Source of the DNA: Paracyclopina nana
Taxonomy: Eukaryota; Arthropoda; Copepoda; Cyclopoida; Cyclopettidae
DNA length: 64,000 nt
Reading direction: 5' to 3'
NCBI GenBank assembly: GCA_019096065.1
Contig: JAGUCH010000001.1
Span: 11,594,001 to 11,658,000, forward strand
Part shown: one piece after another, positions 49,506 through 60,175 of the stretch
How the letters are laid out: every line of letters starts with the position of its first letter
Position numbering within the stretch: the stretch's first letter is position 1
The notes under the pieces: model-generated
What the model saw: only the letters and a program-made list of their open reading frames with translations
What the model was told of the DNA's origin: nothing
The model's database searches: none
Program-made: the position numbers and the translations under genes

Positions 49506-51834
49506 ATGGCAGCATTTTTGGCAATAATAATAATAGCCGCTGCAGTTCTTGAATATGGAACTGCTGCTGGCATCAGGATGGGAAAACTTTGTAAGAATTG
49601 TTTTCAAACGTGACTGGAATTTTCCCATAGATCATGTTTCTTTCTTTGCAGTTCCCCTCTTCAATATCGTCCGGTAAAATAAAAGATTTTGCATCACTTA
49701 AAGAGTGGACAAGCTATTTTGCGATCTCAGCGCGTAGACTGAAATTTTATTAGAGTGGGTCGGAATTATGATTTTGATGAAACGAGCCAACTTATTTGGG
49801 CCAAAAAAATTGCATGTTTTCGATTTAACAATGACTTAATTTCTTTAATGAAATAGGAGCATATAATTAAAAATCATCATAGTTGGGCAATTCCTAACAC
49901 AAGCTTTCATTTTCACCATTTTAGTCGCATTTTTGCTTAAGTTCTGCAAAAGAAAATTGCTTGGCTCAGTTAGTCAAACCTTTCCTGAAGCAGCAGCATC
50001 TCGGCGGAACTTATAAGTTATTATCACTCAACTACACTTTAAACAGCTATTAGCGCAGAAAATCGCTGAGCACGGGCTGGCTTTTTTCGACCCACAAAAT
50101 TGAACGTCCGCTCTTTAAGTGATGCAAAATCTTTTGGTAAAATATTGGTACAAGAGTCACATTATCTAAAAATGCAGCCATAGGCTGGTGTCATCAAGTA
50201 GTTAGCTCGTTCCGCAGAAATGCAACCGTGAATTGCAATGTAAAGCTAGAAGGTGTATTCAGTTTTGGCATTCTGCATACTGCAGCCATCAATGCTGAAT
50301 TAATTTCGATGCCTTCATGCCTAATTAGACTTTTTTAGCTTTCCGAACGAGCCATGTGGCAGCAAGCCAGGAGAGACCACAATTTTGCAAGGAATTTGCT
50401 ACACAATGCAACAGTGCATCGACAAAGGTGGCTCAAGTGCAGGAAATTGTGCCAATGGATTCGGTGTATGCTGCCATTGTAAGCATGTTTCAAACTTTTG
50501 ATACACTAGATATACATTCTGTAGTACTGCAACTATATTTGTACAACACTATTTGATTGCTGCAGTTCAGCTGGGCTGTGGGGCCAAAAATGCAGAAAAT
50601 TGCACTATTTTCGCCGGATCCAGTTCGAGCCAACCGCAAGGTAAAAATAGGTGTCCAAGTGCTCGAAGCCTCGGATTATTATTCTCTAAATTATTGCAGC
50701 TACCTTTTGTACAGCCACCGTTTGTCGTTTCAAGCCCAACGTTTGCCAAATGAGGCTAGATTTCATCGATTTTTCATTGGCAGGTAATTTGATTGATGAG
50801 CTCCCTAAGCAAATCATAAATTACACGCGCGTTACTGCATGTTGCAAATAGGCCCAAGCGAAGACGTCCTCGCCAATGATTTCATTGCAAATGGGCAAAT
50901 TTTGAGCTCTGGCTTGGCGGGCGTTCCGGTCACGCCCTCGACAAGATGTTTGGTGGATTATTTGCAACTTCCCTCCGGAATGCAAATATGTGGCCAAAAC
51001 TCAGGAGAACACGGTAACTTTGCTCGGAATTCGAATAAGAAATAATTGTTCCGTATGGCTAATTTTAGTCTATGTCGAATTGGATCGAAATGAGTGCATT
51101 GATTTTCCTCTGTTCGTGGGCCGATCGAGTGATAGCAGAAAGTGGAGCATAAAGTTTTCGCAATACTCTTGCGATTTCAACAATTTAGCACCTCAAGGCT
51201 GCACTCAGTATTTTTTCGGATCCAATAATGGGATTGTTCGATCGTTCAACTTTGATGGGAAATTGCATTTGGCTAATCAAAATCAGAACATCTGTGTCAG
51301 GTAAACAGCGAGCGGAGCGACCATAACCAAGCTTAATTAAAATATTACACTCAAGGCGAGAAGTGAATACATGCGAAATTTGCTGGAGCACCGTGGAAAG
51401 CTCCTTGGATTTCCAGCTTTCCGGATCCGGAATGATGGCTATCACGGATTCGAGGTTGTGCTGTGCTTATGGCAATTCCGGAACTGACACTCGAGGATTT
51501 GATTGCTTGCTCATTCCCGGGGCTCGAAATGAGAAGTCAGGAAGACTCTTGGCTAACCAGTTTTGCGGAGCTTCCCTTGGCTTGGCATCGAGGGGATCCA
51601 GAACTGCTGATGTGATGAGTGCGCTCCCCGGAAGTCTACCCAACAAAACAATTTGTTGTAAGCCTAGATACAGTGACAAAGTTTCTGCTTTTTAGCTTAG
51701 CTTTTCTCTCTCTCTCTCTAGCCAAACTCGCACCTTTCAGCATTCGGTTCATCAGTGACAATTACGAATTTGTGAAGGAGAGCTCAAACGCTCCAAATGG
51801 ATTCCAACTAGCATACATTTTAAAAAATTGCTGA
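49506..51834 (+). CDS. Secreted cysteine-rich CUB-domain protein A
   Basis: Nine exons (49506-49590, 49652-49673, 50339-50478, 50566-50640, 50700-50783, 50852-51013, 51069-51300, 51356-51657, 51722-51834) give 404 residues. There is a signal peptide (MAAFLAIIIIAAAVLEYG), then a Cys module GICYTMQQCIDKGG with CANGFGVCC. A CUB-like region ends in ICGQNSGEH|VYVEL, and a second module GCTQYFFGSN...HLANQNQNICVRREV follows. This order defines a family expanded in insects and crustaceans, secreted and of unknown function. Exon 2 is a 22-nt microexon whose donor is abutted by a MITE. AATAAA lies at 51876-51881. Gene B at 58437 is a paralogue. Exon joins are inferred, but every phase fits. Confidence 0.88.
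49681..50135. mobile_element. 455-bp MITE inside CUB gene A, at a splice donor
   Basis: The ends AAAAGATTTTGCATCACTTA (49681) and its inverse (50135) form terminal inverted repeats of at least 28 bp with one mismatch. GGTAAAAT occurs at 49673-49680 and again at 50136-50143, an 8-bp (possibly 9-bp) target duplication that suggests hAT, or MULE if 9 bp. The left duplication contains the last base of microexon 2 and its donor, so the splice site survives. No transposase is present. Confidence 0.78.
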
Positions 51835-51972
51835 ATTATCAGGCGTTTGTTTAAATGTTTTTTTTTCTAAGGCACAATAAAATATTAAGAATAAGTAGAT
51901 TGACGATGAAATGCAGCGAATGTATCTTTAGAAGGTGCATTGTTCCGTACGTTTCATTACATTTATCGCAGC

Positions 51973-52413
51973 TGATTTTATGAGTGGTGTTTGAAGCTCG
52001 ATCTCTTCAGCGAAAAAAGCACGCCGAGGAGAGCTTGAGGTTTTTTAAGATTTTATGTTATGAGGAGGGATAGGGCAGGATTGTAAAACTACCACGCTTC
52101 AAACACCACGCATAAAATCAAAAGAGCTAACTTTTTTATTTCATAAGCAAGAAAAGCGATACAGAGGGAATATTTTACAAGTAGCAGAACATTTGTCACA
52201 ATTTAATATAAAGTTTGGCACTCCATATCTCCTTTCCTGACCATTCTAGCGATTTGCTTATGAAATAAAAAAAGTTAGCCCTTTTGATTTTATGTTATGA
52301 GGGGTGTTTGAAGCTCGATCTCTTCGGCGAAATAAGCACGCCAAAGAGAGCTAGAGGTTTTTTAAGAATTTATGTTATGAGGAGGGATAGGCCAGGATTT
52401 TAAAACTACCACG
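51973..52413. repeat. Compound direct and inverted repeat
   Basis: Copy A (51973-52096) and copy B (52283-52413) are direct repeats sharing GTTTGAAGCTCGATCTCTTC, the AAGCACGCC core and the AACTACCACG end. Between them, about 52097-52150 is the inverse of 52257-52316 (GCTTATGAAATAAAAAAAGT). This looks like an element with subterminal repeats, or an insertion with partial inverted duplication. The family is not recognised. Confidence 0.7.
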
Positions 52414-52997
52414 AAACGAACCCTTGGGACATGAGCTTTCAGAAAATATGAAGGTTTCGGGGTGGTTGACGAAGTCTAGGTTAGGTTTTCTCTACCAAGT
52501 TTACATGATGACAAAAATTTTCATATCGTTAACCAAGAGCTGCAACGGGATAATCTTTTGGCCCAATTTGACTTAGCGTTTTTTATGAAGATTTAAGGGA
52601 AAATTTGAAGCGGTTTGTTCTTAAATGAAAATAAGTGGAACGTATTGTAATTGATAATTGATTTTAAAGGCCGATCCTTTGTTGATGCTTCAACATCGAT
52701 TTTCTATAAACACCCATAAAGCAAATTTTGTGAGCTAATGCGAAGGGTCAATGTCCGTCATTGAACATACGTTTCCCCACCGCTTAATATTTTATATACT
52801 GTAATACGATTTCCTCGTGTTATAATTCAGTTTACCGATCCGACTCAGCTCTTCTATATCACAGTTCTTTCTAAGCAATTTGGGGGTTATTAAATACTTA
52901 ATGGCCCTGGAATCAAATTTGAGGGATTTTAATTAATTTAATGCCCCTCAAATTCCATGAAACTGATCCAAATTCCAAAGACGTTAGAAAAAGAGAG

Positions 52998-53064
52998 GAT
53001 CATCTGATGTGTGAACCGCAGACTATAGGATCAGCATTCCAATGCGCTAACCACTGAGGTATGG
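52998..53064 (-). repeat. tRNA-like sequence, degenerate
   Basis: The minus strand reads ACCTCAGTGGTTAGCGCATT, a good pol III A-box with D-arm, followed by GCGGTTCACAC, a poor B-box. The acceptor stem does not pair, so this is a tRNA pseudogene or SINE head rather than a working tRNA. Confidence 0.45.
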
Positions 53065-53142
53065 AAACATCATGAAAAATGCATGCTATGTATAGGACTT
53101 AACCATAATTTAAGCAAAATAGAGAAATAAAAAAAAAGTTAT

Positions 53143-53214
53143 GGAATGACTTGGGTTTGAACCCTTCACTCCTAAATCAAGAGCCAAGCGCTCTAACCAA
53201 TGTGCCATAGGAGC
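53143..53214 (-). repeat. tRNA-like sequence, SINE-head type
   Basis: The minus strand has an A-box TGGCACATTGGTTAGAGCGC and a B-box GGGTTCAAACCC at normal spacing. The T-stem outside the B-box does not pair (AAGGG against CCAAG), nor does the acceptor stem. Internal pol III promoters without a foldable tRNA point to a tRNA-derived SINE or pseudogene. Confidence 0.5.
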
Positions 53215-53399
53215 ACCTTTGGAAAATATGGTTTTTAAAAGTATATTTCATTGCTCCCAAACCACGGGATGCTAGCTAATGAGAGCCAGTGATATCCACA
53301 TAGCAACTAAAAACCGAGCAGTGTTTTCTAGGGCACGGGGCAGCCCGGTAACTTCATTAAAACACTCAAAAATCGTATTACAGAATATAAAATTGTATA

Positions 53400-53574
53400 T
53401 TTTGAGCTGGGGCACGTAAAATCGGGTCATTAAATAGCTGACCTTGGATTTTAAAATGGAAAACCACTCGTACAATTACAGCCCTCGCAGGCTTGGGCTA
53501 GTAAAGCTGTACTCGAGTTTTCCCATTTTAAAATCCTCGCTCATGACCCTACTTTACGTGCCCCAGCTCGAAAT
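53400..53574. repeat. Fold-back inverted repeat
   Basis: About 53400-53474 and 53506-53574 are inverted copies sharing GAGCTGGGGCACGTAAA and GGATTTTAAAATGG, with several mismatches, around a short centre. It resembles a fold-back MITE. No clear target duplication was found. Confidence 0.65.
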
Positions 53575-53619
53575 AAATAACTACAATTATTGCTGTTCTC
53601 TTGGTAAACACATTAAAAA

Positions 53620-55094
53620 ATGAGACTCATTGGTTCACCCAAAAGAAGTTCATCGATATTGCTCCACCTTTTGAGAAGCTTGAAGCTGATTTGTGTGATC
53701 ACTTGCCTCGTAATTTTTGCTGCATGGAGCTTTCAGGCAAGGAAAATTATCCTGGCTGATCTCATTCAGCACTAACTATAGTAGTATTTATGTAGTCTTT
53801 TACGAAACTGAGGGCCTAACCTGTTGGGAGCTCTGTGACTTATCGCCATGGCGATGACAACTTGGGCAAAATGTCCTATCCAATTTTTACCTTTTACCCC
53901 AAATTCAAGGGAGCTTATTTGACACCATCAGTGCAAGCTAGATGTCAACCAGGACATTTTTATTTAACACCTCCAACTTGGGATGACCTCTTCAAATATT
54001 GCTTTAATCATGACAAGCAAGAAAACTTAAATGGGCTTAAGTTATGGTTGTTACGCGTGCTTTTGCTTTTCAGAAATCCATTTACATCTGTTGAATAATC
54101 CACAATTGTTCTCACCAATGCCACCTTAGGTGAAGATAACAACATGTTTTTTGTATTTGGGTCTTCTCAATCAATGTACAATTTCAAACGACTTGGGGTG
54201 GTATTCTTCAGTTTCTACGCTAAACAATTTGGACTCTGCTTCAGCATTGACATCGCTGACCACTATCTGTCCGACGAACTATTCTACCCGGTGCAAAACC
54301 TAGAATTGCGATTTGGGTCAACGGTAATATGTGGGCACGCATACGCGTTCCATAATTGCCAAACAATGTTTCTTTCTTAGGATAGCATCATCACAGGCAG
54401 TCAAATGCTAGATATAGATTTCAAGGCAACTATACATGAATTAGCTCAAGACAGGTATGAAGCCTTGGCCGAACAGTCCTTTATGATAAGGAAAGGTACT
54501 GAAGTAAGGCTAGCGGTGAAAAAGCAAGCCTTGAGGGCTATTTCATCCACTGATGCACCTTGCACTGATATAGTTGGATACAATGCTGATTTCTGCAAAT
54601 TATCTCAAGTAATTGCTGCCAAAAGGTTTTGCACAAAAAGCTCAAGTAAAGGTTGACTTTCAGCAAGAGGCCATATTTTTCAAGAGGTTCAGCTGCAAAT
54701 TGCCATGGATGGACCAACCATTGATATCTAATACCACTATCATTGGCATACAGCCATGCCCTGCATACAATGCTTCAATCGACTTTGCTATCTTAAATTA
54801 TTCGTCCGAATGGAACAGAATACTTGATGACCATTTCCTAGGTGTAATCATCTTGGGTGTAATCGGGCCATATATGAAATCGCTGAATCAACCCGACCAG
54901 AGATTGAAAGAAAATTGACGACATTTGCGTTCACGTATTCGACCAATTTAGTGCAGGCTATAGTTGACAGCTACACTTACGACGGTCAAAACTTCATTGG
55001 AGAAGTTGGAGGATACTTAGGCCTTTAACTGGGAAATTCGTTCATGTCCGTCTTTGATCTTGCAATGACGGAATTACTGTTGAAAGCATTGTGA
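53620..55094 (+). pseudogene. DEG/ENaC (pickpocket-like) sodium-channel relic
   Basis: A plus-strand reading starts MRLIGSPKRSSSILL and enters a first transmembrane helix (LICVITCLVIFAAWSFQARK). It meets TAA at 53773-53775, and the following residues continue only in another frame. Downstream pieces have family features: MSYPIFTFYP after TM1, the cysteine region ACTDIVGYNADFCKLSQ joined across an inferred 53-nt intron to QEAIFFKRFSCKLPWM, then QPCPAYNASIDFA and the pre-TM2 FIGEVGGYLGL. A TAA at 55026-55028 interrupts TM2 just before LGNSF, whose G-x-S would be the selectivity filter. An AATAAA lies at 55159-55164. The exon between 54.07 and 54.13 kb also lacks a clean frame. Probably a decayed channel gene; assembly errors are the alternative. 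Confidence 0.65.
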
Positions 55095-55269
55095 AGAAAA
55101 CAAAACCAGCATTAATCAAGCTGTGATCGTTGCTACTTCTGTTTGTAACGATTCAACCCAATAAAATGCATAAATGTGTGGATTTTAAGTAAGATCTCAG
55201 TTGGAGGAAAAATAACTCACGCGTCTCCATAATGACTTAGTATGTACATTTTAATCCTATATTTGCCAT

Positions 55270-55913
55270 TCAGTGTTCAGCTCCATTTGTGTTCACATTT
55301 GATCGCTCGATTTTCTTCTCCAGGACGTGGGCATCTGCAGGCTCTATTTTCTTGTAGTAAGCTTGCTTCGTTTCCACAATTTCAAAGCCGAATCCTTTGT
55401 AGAATCTGAGAGCAGTCTCATTGCTCACCTGAACGTGCAAGACCACCGAGTCGAAATGACCGTCCTTTTCAACGATGTCCATGACATGCTTGAGCATTTT
55501 ACTGCCAATGCCGAGCCGTCGGTAGGGAGCCAGGCAGCCCAGCGTCATTATGTACAGCTTTCGTTTATTTTGGGATTCTATGTCAACCCTACAGCAGACA
55601 GCTCCGACAACAACGTCATTGTAGTATGCCAATTTGGCTAATTCACCTTGAATAAAGAATTGAGGTTTAAGTGGATAAAGCTGCTTCCTTGTGATGTTCT
55701 GTAGGTTTGGCTTCAAATCTCACCTGCTTCGAGCACATCTTTGTAGAATTTGTCATGGTAAACGATGGGAAAGACAACTTGGTTCACCTTTTTCAACAGC
55801 TTTATGTTATGCGGCGTCACATCGCCCAAATCGATTCGAGAATATTCTGAACAGGATTCGACCTTGCTCGTCTCATTAGCAGCTACCATTTTGGCCGAGG
55901 AAGAATCGGGCAT
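55270..55913 (-). CDS. NAA50: N-alpha-acetyltransferase 50 (NatE catalytic subunit)
   Basis: Two exons (55913-55724, 55646-55270) give 188 residues. NAA50 transfers acetyl from acetyl-CoA to N-terminal Met of nascent proteins and is needed for sister-chromatid cohesion. Conserved blocks are nearly identical to vertebrate NAA50: IDLGDVTPHNIKLLKKVNQV, YHDKFYKDVLEAGELAKLAY, VGAVCCRVD, LYIMTLGCLAPYRRLGIG (containing the acetyl-CoA RRLGIG loop), GFEIVETKQAYYKKIEP and ADAHVLEK. A 24-residue N-terminal extension rich in Ser and Ala precedes the usual start. The gene is divergent from CIAO2A, 0.8 kb away. Confidence 0.97.
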
Positions 55914-56701
55914 CAGGGATGAAAATCAAAAGCTTTGCCGCTTTTTCAGACCAAAAAAACCTTGTTGTTTATTTATTATTTATAGCAATGGTTGAGGTGT
56001 TGAAAATACGCCAATCACTACAGCTCATCCAAAATGAAATAATGCACCTTTGAACAATCAACTTTTAAACTCTAATTAAAATGAATTTCATGAATTTGTT
56101 TTAACTGTTTACTTTACATAGAAACAACAAACTGAATGATGTATGAGATATTGTATCAACTGTTGTATCAAACTTTGCCTTAGAAATAGTTTTCACCCTT
56201 CTCACTTGTCCATTTCATACAAGAAACAATTTTTTTAAGGCATCCTTTCTTCAGATTTGCCATATTTTCAATGTATACTCATATGTTTACTGTTTAGGAT
56301 TCATGATTACATCAATGTAAGCGAATTAAAGAATGGAAATCATGGAATGACGCCAAAGTTACTTTTATTTGCAAAAAACGGATCGAATTTGCCTAGAGTT
56401 GAAAACTTGCTCAGTATCTGTTATCGACAGCAAGATTTTGTCGGTTTTTTTCGGGCAAAATATGTTTAGTTTTCGGCAATTATTCCGGCTTAACTCTACT
56501 ATTTCTGCCCAATGTTGAGGAAATTCTTAAACCCTTTAACAACAGTCACATTCATAATCTCAAAGCGCCATTAAAGTGTATAAAAGTTAAAAGGCTGATC
56601 GAAACTACGCAGGCTTAAGGTCATCTGTGTCATTCATTTTATTTTCAAAAAATTCCAAAGCTTGTAGGAAAATATGATTTACATCATATTCAGTGAGTAG
56701 C
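55914..56701. promoter_or_regulatory. Divergent promoter region, NAA50 and CIAO2A
   Basis: This is 788 bp of AT-rich DNA between two divergent housekeeping genes. The short open frames in it show no homology. No TATA box or CpG-rich core is evident. Confidence 0.4.
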
Positions 56702-57339
56702 ATGCTTGCTTTCCTCAAGGACAAACTCGGCACTAATCCTCAAGTAGAGAATGCCAAAGAAGCCACGGAAAACTTAGAGTGGACTGAAGTTGCTTTCGAC
56801 CTAATACGTAATATCCGAGATCCCGAAAAGGCTGAAACTCTTGAGCAACTTGACGTCGTCAAAGAGGACTTGGTGGAAGTGCGTCAAGGATCAAAACCTG
56901 GACATTTTGTGCTGAAAATCACCTTTGTGCCCACTGTGCCACATTGCAGCCTTGCAACCTTGATTGGCCTTTGCATCAGGACAAAATTGCAGTCTGATTT
57001 GCCAAGTGGGAGGTTTAAAATTGACTTGGCCATAAAGGTAAACAAACCAACTTTTAACTCATTTCTTGAAATTTCTAAAAATATGACTACGTTGCAAGAG
57101 AGATATTGCCATTATTTAGCTTTGCACAGCCCTTATCACAAATGTTTCTTTATTTGCTTGACATTTTGGCATTTTGGAATAAGTCAAGACAATTTTCCTT
57201 TTTTCAGGAAGGAAGCCACTCGACTGCGGATGAAATAACCAAGCAAATCAACGACAAGGAGCGAGTAGCCGCGGCTCTGGAGAATCCCAACCTTAGGAAA
57301 ACTGTTGACGAGTGCATCAATTACATCAATGAACAATGA
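56702..57339 (+). CDS. CIAO2A: Cytosolic iron-sulfur assembly component 2A (MIP18 family)
   Basis: Two exons (56702-57037, 57208-57339) give 155 residues. Family members form the targeting complex that delivers iron-sulfur clusters to apoproteins; CIAO2A serves IRP1 maturation. [20 protein letters not shown], the signature [16 protein letters not shown] with its conserved Cys, and [20 protein letters not shown] match CIAO2A better than CIAO2B. The start is the ATG at 56702; an upstream GTG is not used. The stop TGA (57337-57339) overlaps the start of MARCHF5 as ATGA, so the two frames share four bases on the same strand. Confidence 0.93.
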
Positions 57340-58328
57340 ATAGCGACACGAATGCCAACCAAGAAGCTTCCTTCGAGTTCAAGAACCAGGAAAACCTAGT
57401 TGGAGACAGTGTCGACATTGAAGAGGGCTACAACAGTGATGTTGATGAGCCAGTAGTTGTCAATAATGTGATTGTTCCTAGCTTTGAAGCCCCTAGCAAT
57501 GTTAATAATGAGGCAAACCTTGAGGAGAAGCATTGCTGGGTTTGCTTCGCCAGTGAAGAGGATGATCCCACTGCATCCTGGACGAGCCCTTGCAGGTGTC
57601 GAGGCACGACCAAATGGGTTCACCAGGCCTGCATTCAAAGATGGGTTGATGAAAAGCAGAAAGGCAACTCCTCCGTCAACGTGGAGTGCCCACAATGTGC
57701 CACCACTTACACCATAAGGTTTCCTCGACCCACCTTTGTCGTCACCATCCTGGACTCTGGAGACATGCTCATCCAAAGGCTTTGTCCAATCATCACTGGA
57801 GGTGTTTGTGTTGGATCCATTTATTGGACAATGGTCACCTTTGGAGCTGTCACCATCATGCAAACTGTTGGCCATGATCGCAGTTTGGTCATCATGGATC
57901 GAGCTGACCCTATGTTATTGCTTGTCTCGTTACCGCTTGTCCCTGTGGGGCTGATCATAGGCCAAATGATTCGCTGGGAGGAAACCGTCTTGAAATTTCT
58001 TAGGGTGGCAGTTCCTAAGACTCCTTTGGTGAGGTCAGTCTTGCCAGCCTTCAATTTCACCCCTGAGGTTCAGGCCATTCAGGCCAATATTCCCCCTGCG
58101 ACCGATCCCATTTCACTGACAAGGATTTTTTGTGGGGCCTTGTTTTTCCCCACCATAGCTTCGTTTTTGGGGACAGCCTTGTTCAAGAATGTGCCATCCC
58201 AATTCAAGAGGACCATTTTGGGAGGCCTTACATTTGCACTCGTCAAGGGTGCACTTAAAATCTATCATATACAACATCTATACATCAGACAATGTCAGAA
58301 AAAGATCCTCGATTTTCAGCAAGAATAA
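57336..58328 (+). CDS. MARCHF5: Mitochondrial E3 ubiquitin ligase MARCHF5 (MITOL)
   Basis: This single-exon frame of 330 residues codes for the outer-membrane ligase that ubiquitinates DRP1, MFN1 and MAVS-pathway proteins. The RING-CH finger (C4HC3) reads CWVCF...[18 protein letters not shown]...CPQC. At least three or four membrane helices follow, with [40 protein letters not shown] and [15 protein letters not shown] in the family order. The N-terminus has about 66 residues before the first ring Cys, against about 13 in vertebrates, and the first in-frame ATG is the one overlapping the CIAO2A stop. AATAAA lies at 58349-58354. A 5' exon for MARCHF5 elsewhere cannot be ruled out. Confidence 0.95.
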   Translation: MNSDTNANQEASFEFKNQENLVGDSVDIEEGYNSDVDEPVVVNNVIVPSFEAPSNVNNEANLEEKHCWVCFASEEDDPTASWTSPCRCRGTTKWVHQACIQRWVDEKQKGNSSVNVECPQCATTYTIRFPRPTFVVTILDSGDMLIQRLCPIITGGVCVGSIYWTMVTFGAVTIMQTVGHDRSLVIMDRADPMLLLVSLPLVPVGLIIGQMIRWEETVLKFLRVAVPKTPLVRSVLPAFNFTPEVQAIQANIPPATDPISLTRIFCGALFFPTIASFLGTALFKNVPSQFKRTILGGLTFALVKGALKIYHIQHLYIRQCQKKILDFQQE

Positions 58329-58436
58329 TAATTATGATCAGAATTGCCAATAAATCTCCTTCTCCATAAAAATATTTTGCACAGTCATTCAGTCGTTTGC
58401 AAGCATGATATTGGCTCATTTCCATTTTGAAGTGCC

Positions 58437-60000
58437 ATGAAACTGGTCATCCTCCTTTTCCCCATACTGTGGCACTTGTCTATTGGCCAATCATCTAGAG
58501 AAAAGAAGTGTAAATGGCTTTAAATACTTACAAGCTGCATTCTAATTCAACAAAGTTTCTTTCAGTTTTGTCTTTGTTCAACCTTGTCCAATTTGACAAT
58601 AATGCTTGCCAAAGCTCAAACTCCCAGCAAAGTGGAATTTGCTATACAAGGGAAGAATGCGCAAGTTTCAATGGGAGATTCGGCGGCTCTTGTGCATCAG
58701 GGTGTGAATTAAATTTTTCGTTGCATCAACTACGTCTGTTTGAGCATTTCTTTTCAGCTTTGGGGTCTGTTGCATTTTTCTGCAATCCTCCTGTGGCTCA
58801 ATAATTTCCGTCAATCAAAGCTACATTTCAAACCCTTTTTATCCACTACCATATACCTTAAGTGAGCCCTGTTCTTTTCAAATCAGCAGGGCAAAAACAG
58901 GCAATTTTAATGCTTAAGATGATTTGTTTATACCACTATTTTGTCTCCTTTTATTTAAGAAATTTGCTCCATGAAGTTAGATTTCGAGACCTTTTCCATT
59001 TCTGGGCCTTTGAGATCAGATGAACTGGATGGAGGTCTTTGCTCCATTGATTCTTTTAGGATCATTGGCTTAGCTTCTGCGAGCCATTTTACACCTATAA
59101 TTTGTGGAGAAAACTCAGGGCAGCATGGTAAAAAGACGATCTGGAAGCTCTTTTTCCCCTTTATGTGCTATACCAGAAGAGAAGCACTATAGAGCAATGT
59201 AACTTTCCGTAATAAGGCCCACTTTGCCTTTTTTGTAGTGTATGTGGATTTGGAGCCCTCAATACCAGGAGACTTGAGCTTGTCTTTTACGTTCACTGGT
59301 CGAGCTTTGAGAAGGTGGCAAATCAAAGTCAATTTCATTGACTGCTTCTCTGATCAAAGGTTTTTTGGTCTCTTAGCCGTGAACTGCAAGTAAAAATTTT
59401 TTTTCATTTAACTTTCAGGCCTCCTCCAGGATGCTTGCAGTACCACATGACAGAATCAGGTAGACTTAAAACGTTCAACTTTGATGCCCAGCAAATCAGT
59501 ACCCATTTGGCGAATCAAGAATACAACATCTGCATTAGAAAGTTACCAGGTGAAAAATTACATTAATAAAGCCATCTCATATCCCTTTTTAACTTTTGTC
59601 TGAAAAAGGCTTTTGCTGCATTAATTATGAGCCTTGTTTTGATGAGGAGAGCCCTGTAAGCCTCTCTAGTAGAGCTTTTTCCCAAGTGGACAATGCTTGC
59701 ATTGAGGACTACATAATAATTGAAGGCTCGTCCAATTCTTGCCAAGAAAAGCAGATAATCACCAACAAATATTGTGAACGCGTACTGAATGCCGTGAGGG
59801 GCCAAGCAAGAAGTGCACGGATTTGTGGTACATCAACTATGATAATAATATTTTCAGTATCCTGCTTTAATTGTGTTTCTTTAGATTGTACAGCTCCATA
59901 TGCTGTAGGGATTATCACAAATAGTGGACAATCAATCATGCCTACACCAATGCATGATAGAGGTACATTTATTACTTTTGAGGGATCATCTTCAAAATGA
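58437..60000 (+). CDS. Secreted cysteine-rich CUB-domain protein B
   Basis: Eight exons (58437-58509, 58566-58701, 58758-58900, 58960-59127, 59239-59359, 59419-59549, 59609-59827, 59885-60000) give 368 residues with all phases consistent. There is a signal peptide (MKLVILLFPILWHLSIG), the Cys module FNLVQFDNNACQ, GICYTREECASFNGR and SGFGVCC, then ICSMKLDFETFSISGP, IICGENSGQHVYVDL and HLANQEYNICIRK. It is a paralogue of gene A, with related introns but diverged C-terminus. Intron 3 appears to be GC-AG (ACAG|GCAATT...TTTAAG). It starts only 108 bp after the MARCHF5 stop. The function of this arthropod family is unknown. Confidence 0.87.
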
Positions 60001-60175
60001 CATACTTTTCAGGATTGTGCTTGGATTTCAATCAAATTGCTTGCTAACATTGTATTACATTACATTTTTCAGTACATTTAAATTATCTGTTTAAGATTAT
60101 CTATAATATGTAACTTATTAAATAGAACCTTGAATTTTCTCGTATATGAAAGCAAACATTTCAATACTTAATTAA

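Larger units (their letters stand above)
51835..53619. other. Repeat-rich interval
   Basis: No gene is seen between CUB gene A and the channel relic. The interval is filled with direct and inverted repeats at 51973-52413, two tRNA-like sequences near 53.0-53.2 kb and a fold-back at 53400-53574, each listed separately. Confidence 0.5.

Noticed and set aside
53143-53214. Functional tRNA gene
   Set aside because: A-box and B-box are good, but neither the T-stem nor the acceptor stem pairs.
57396-57875. Minus-strand open frame of 159 residues
   Set aside because: It is the shadow of the MARCHF5 exon and has no motif of its own.
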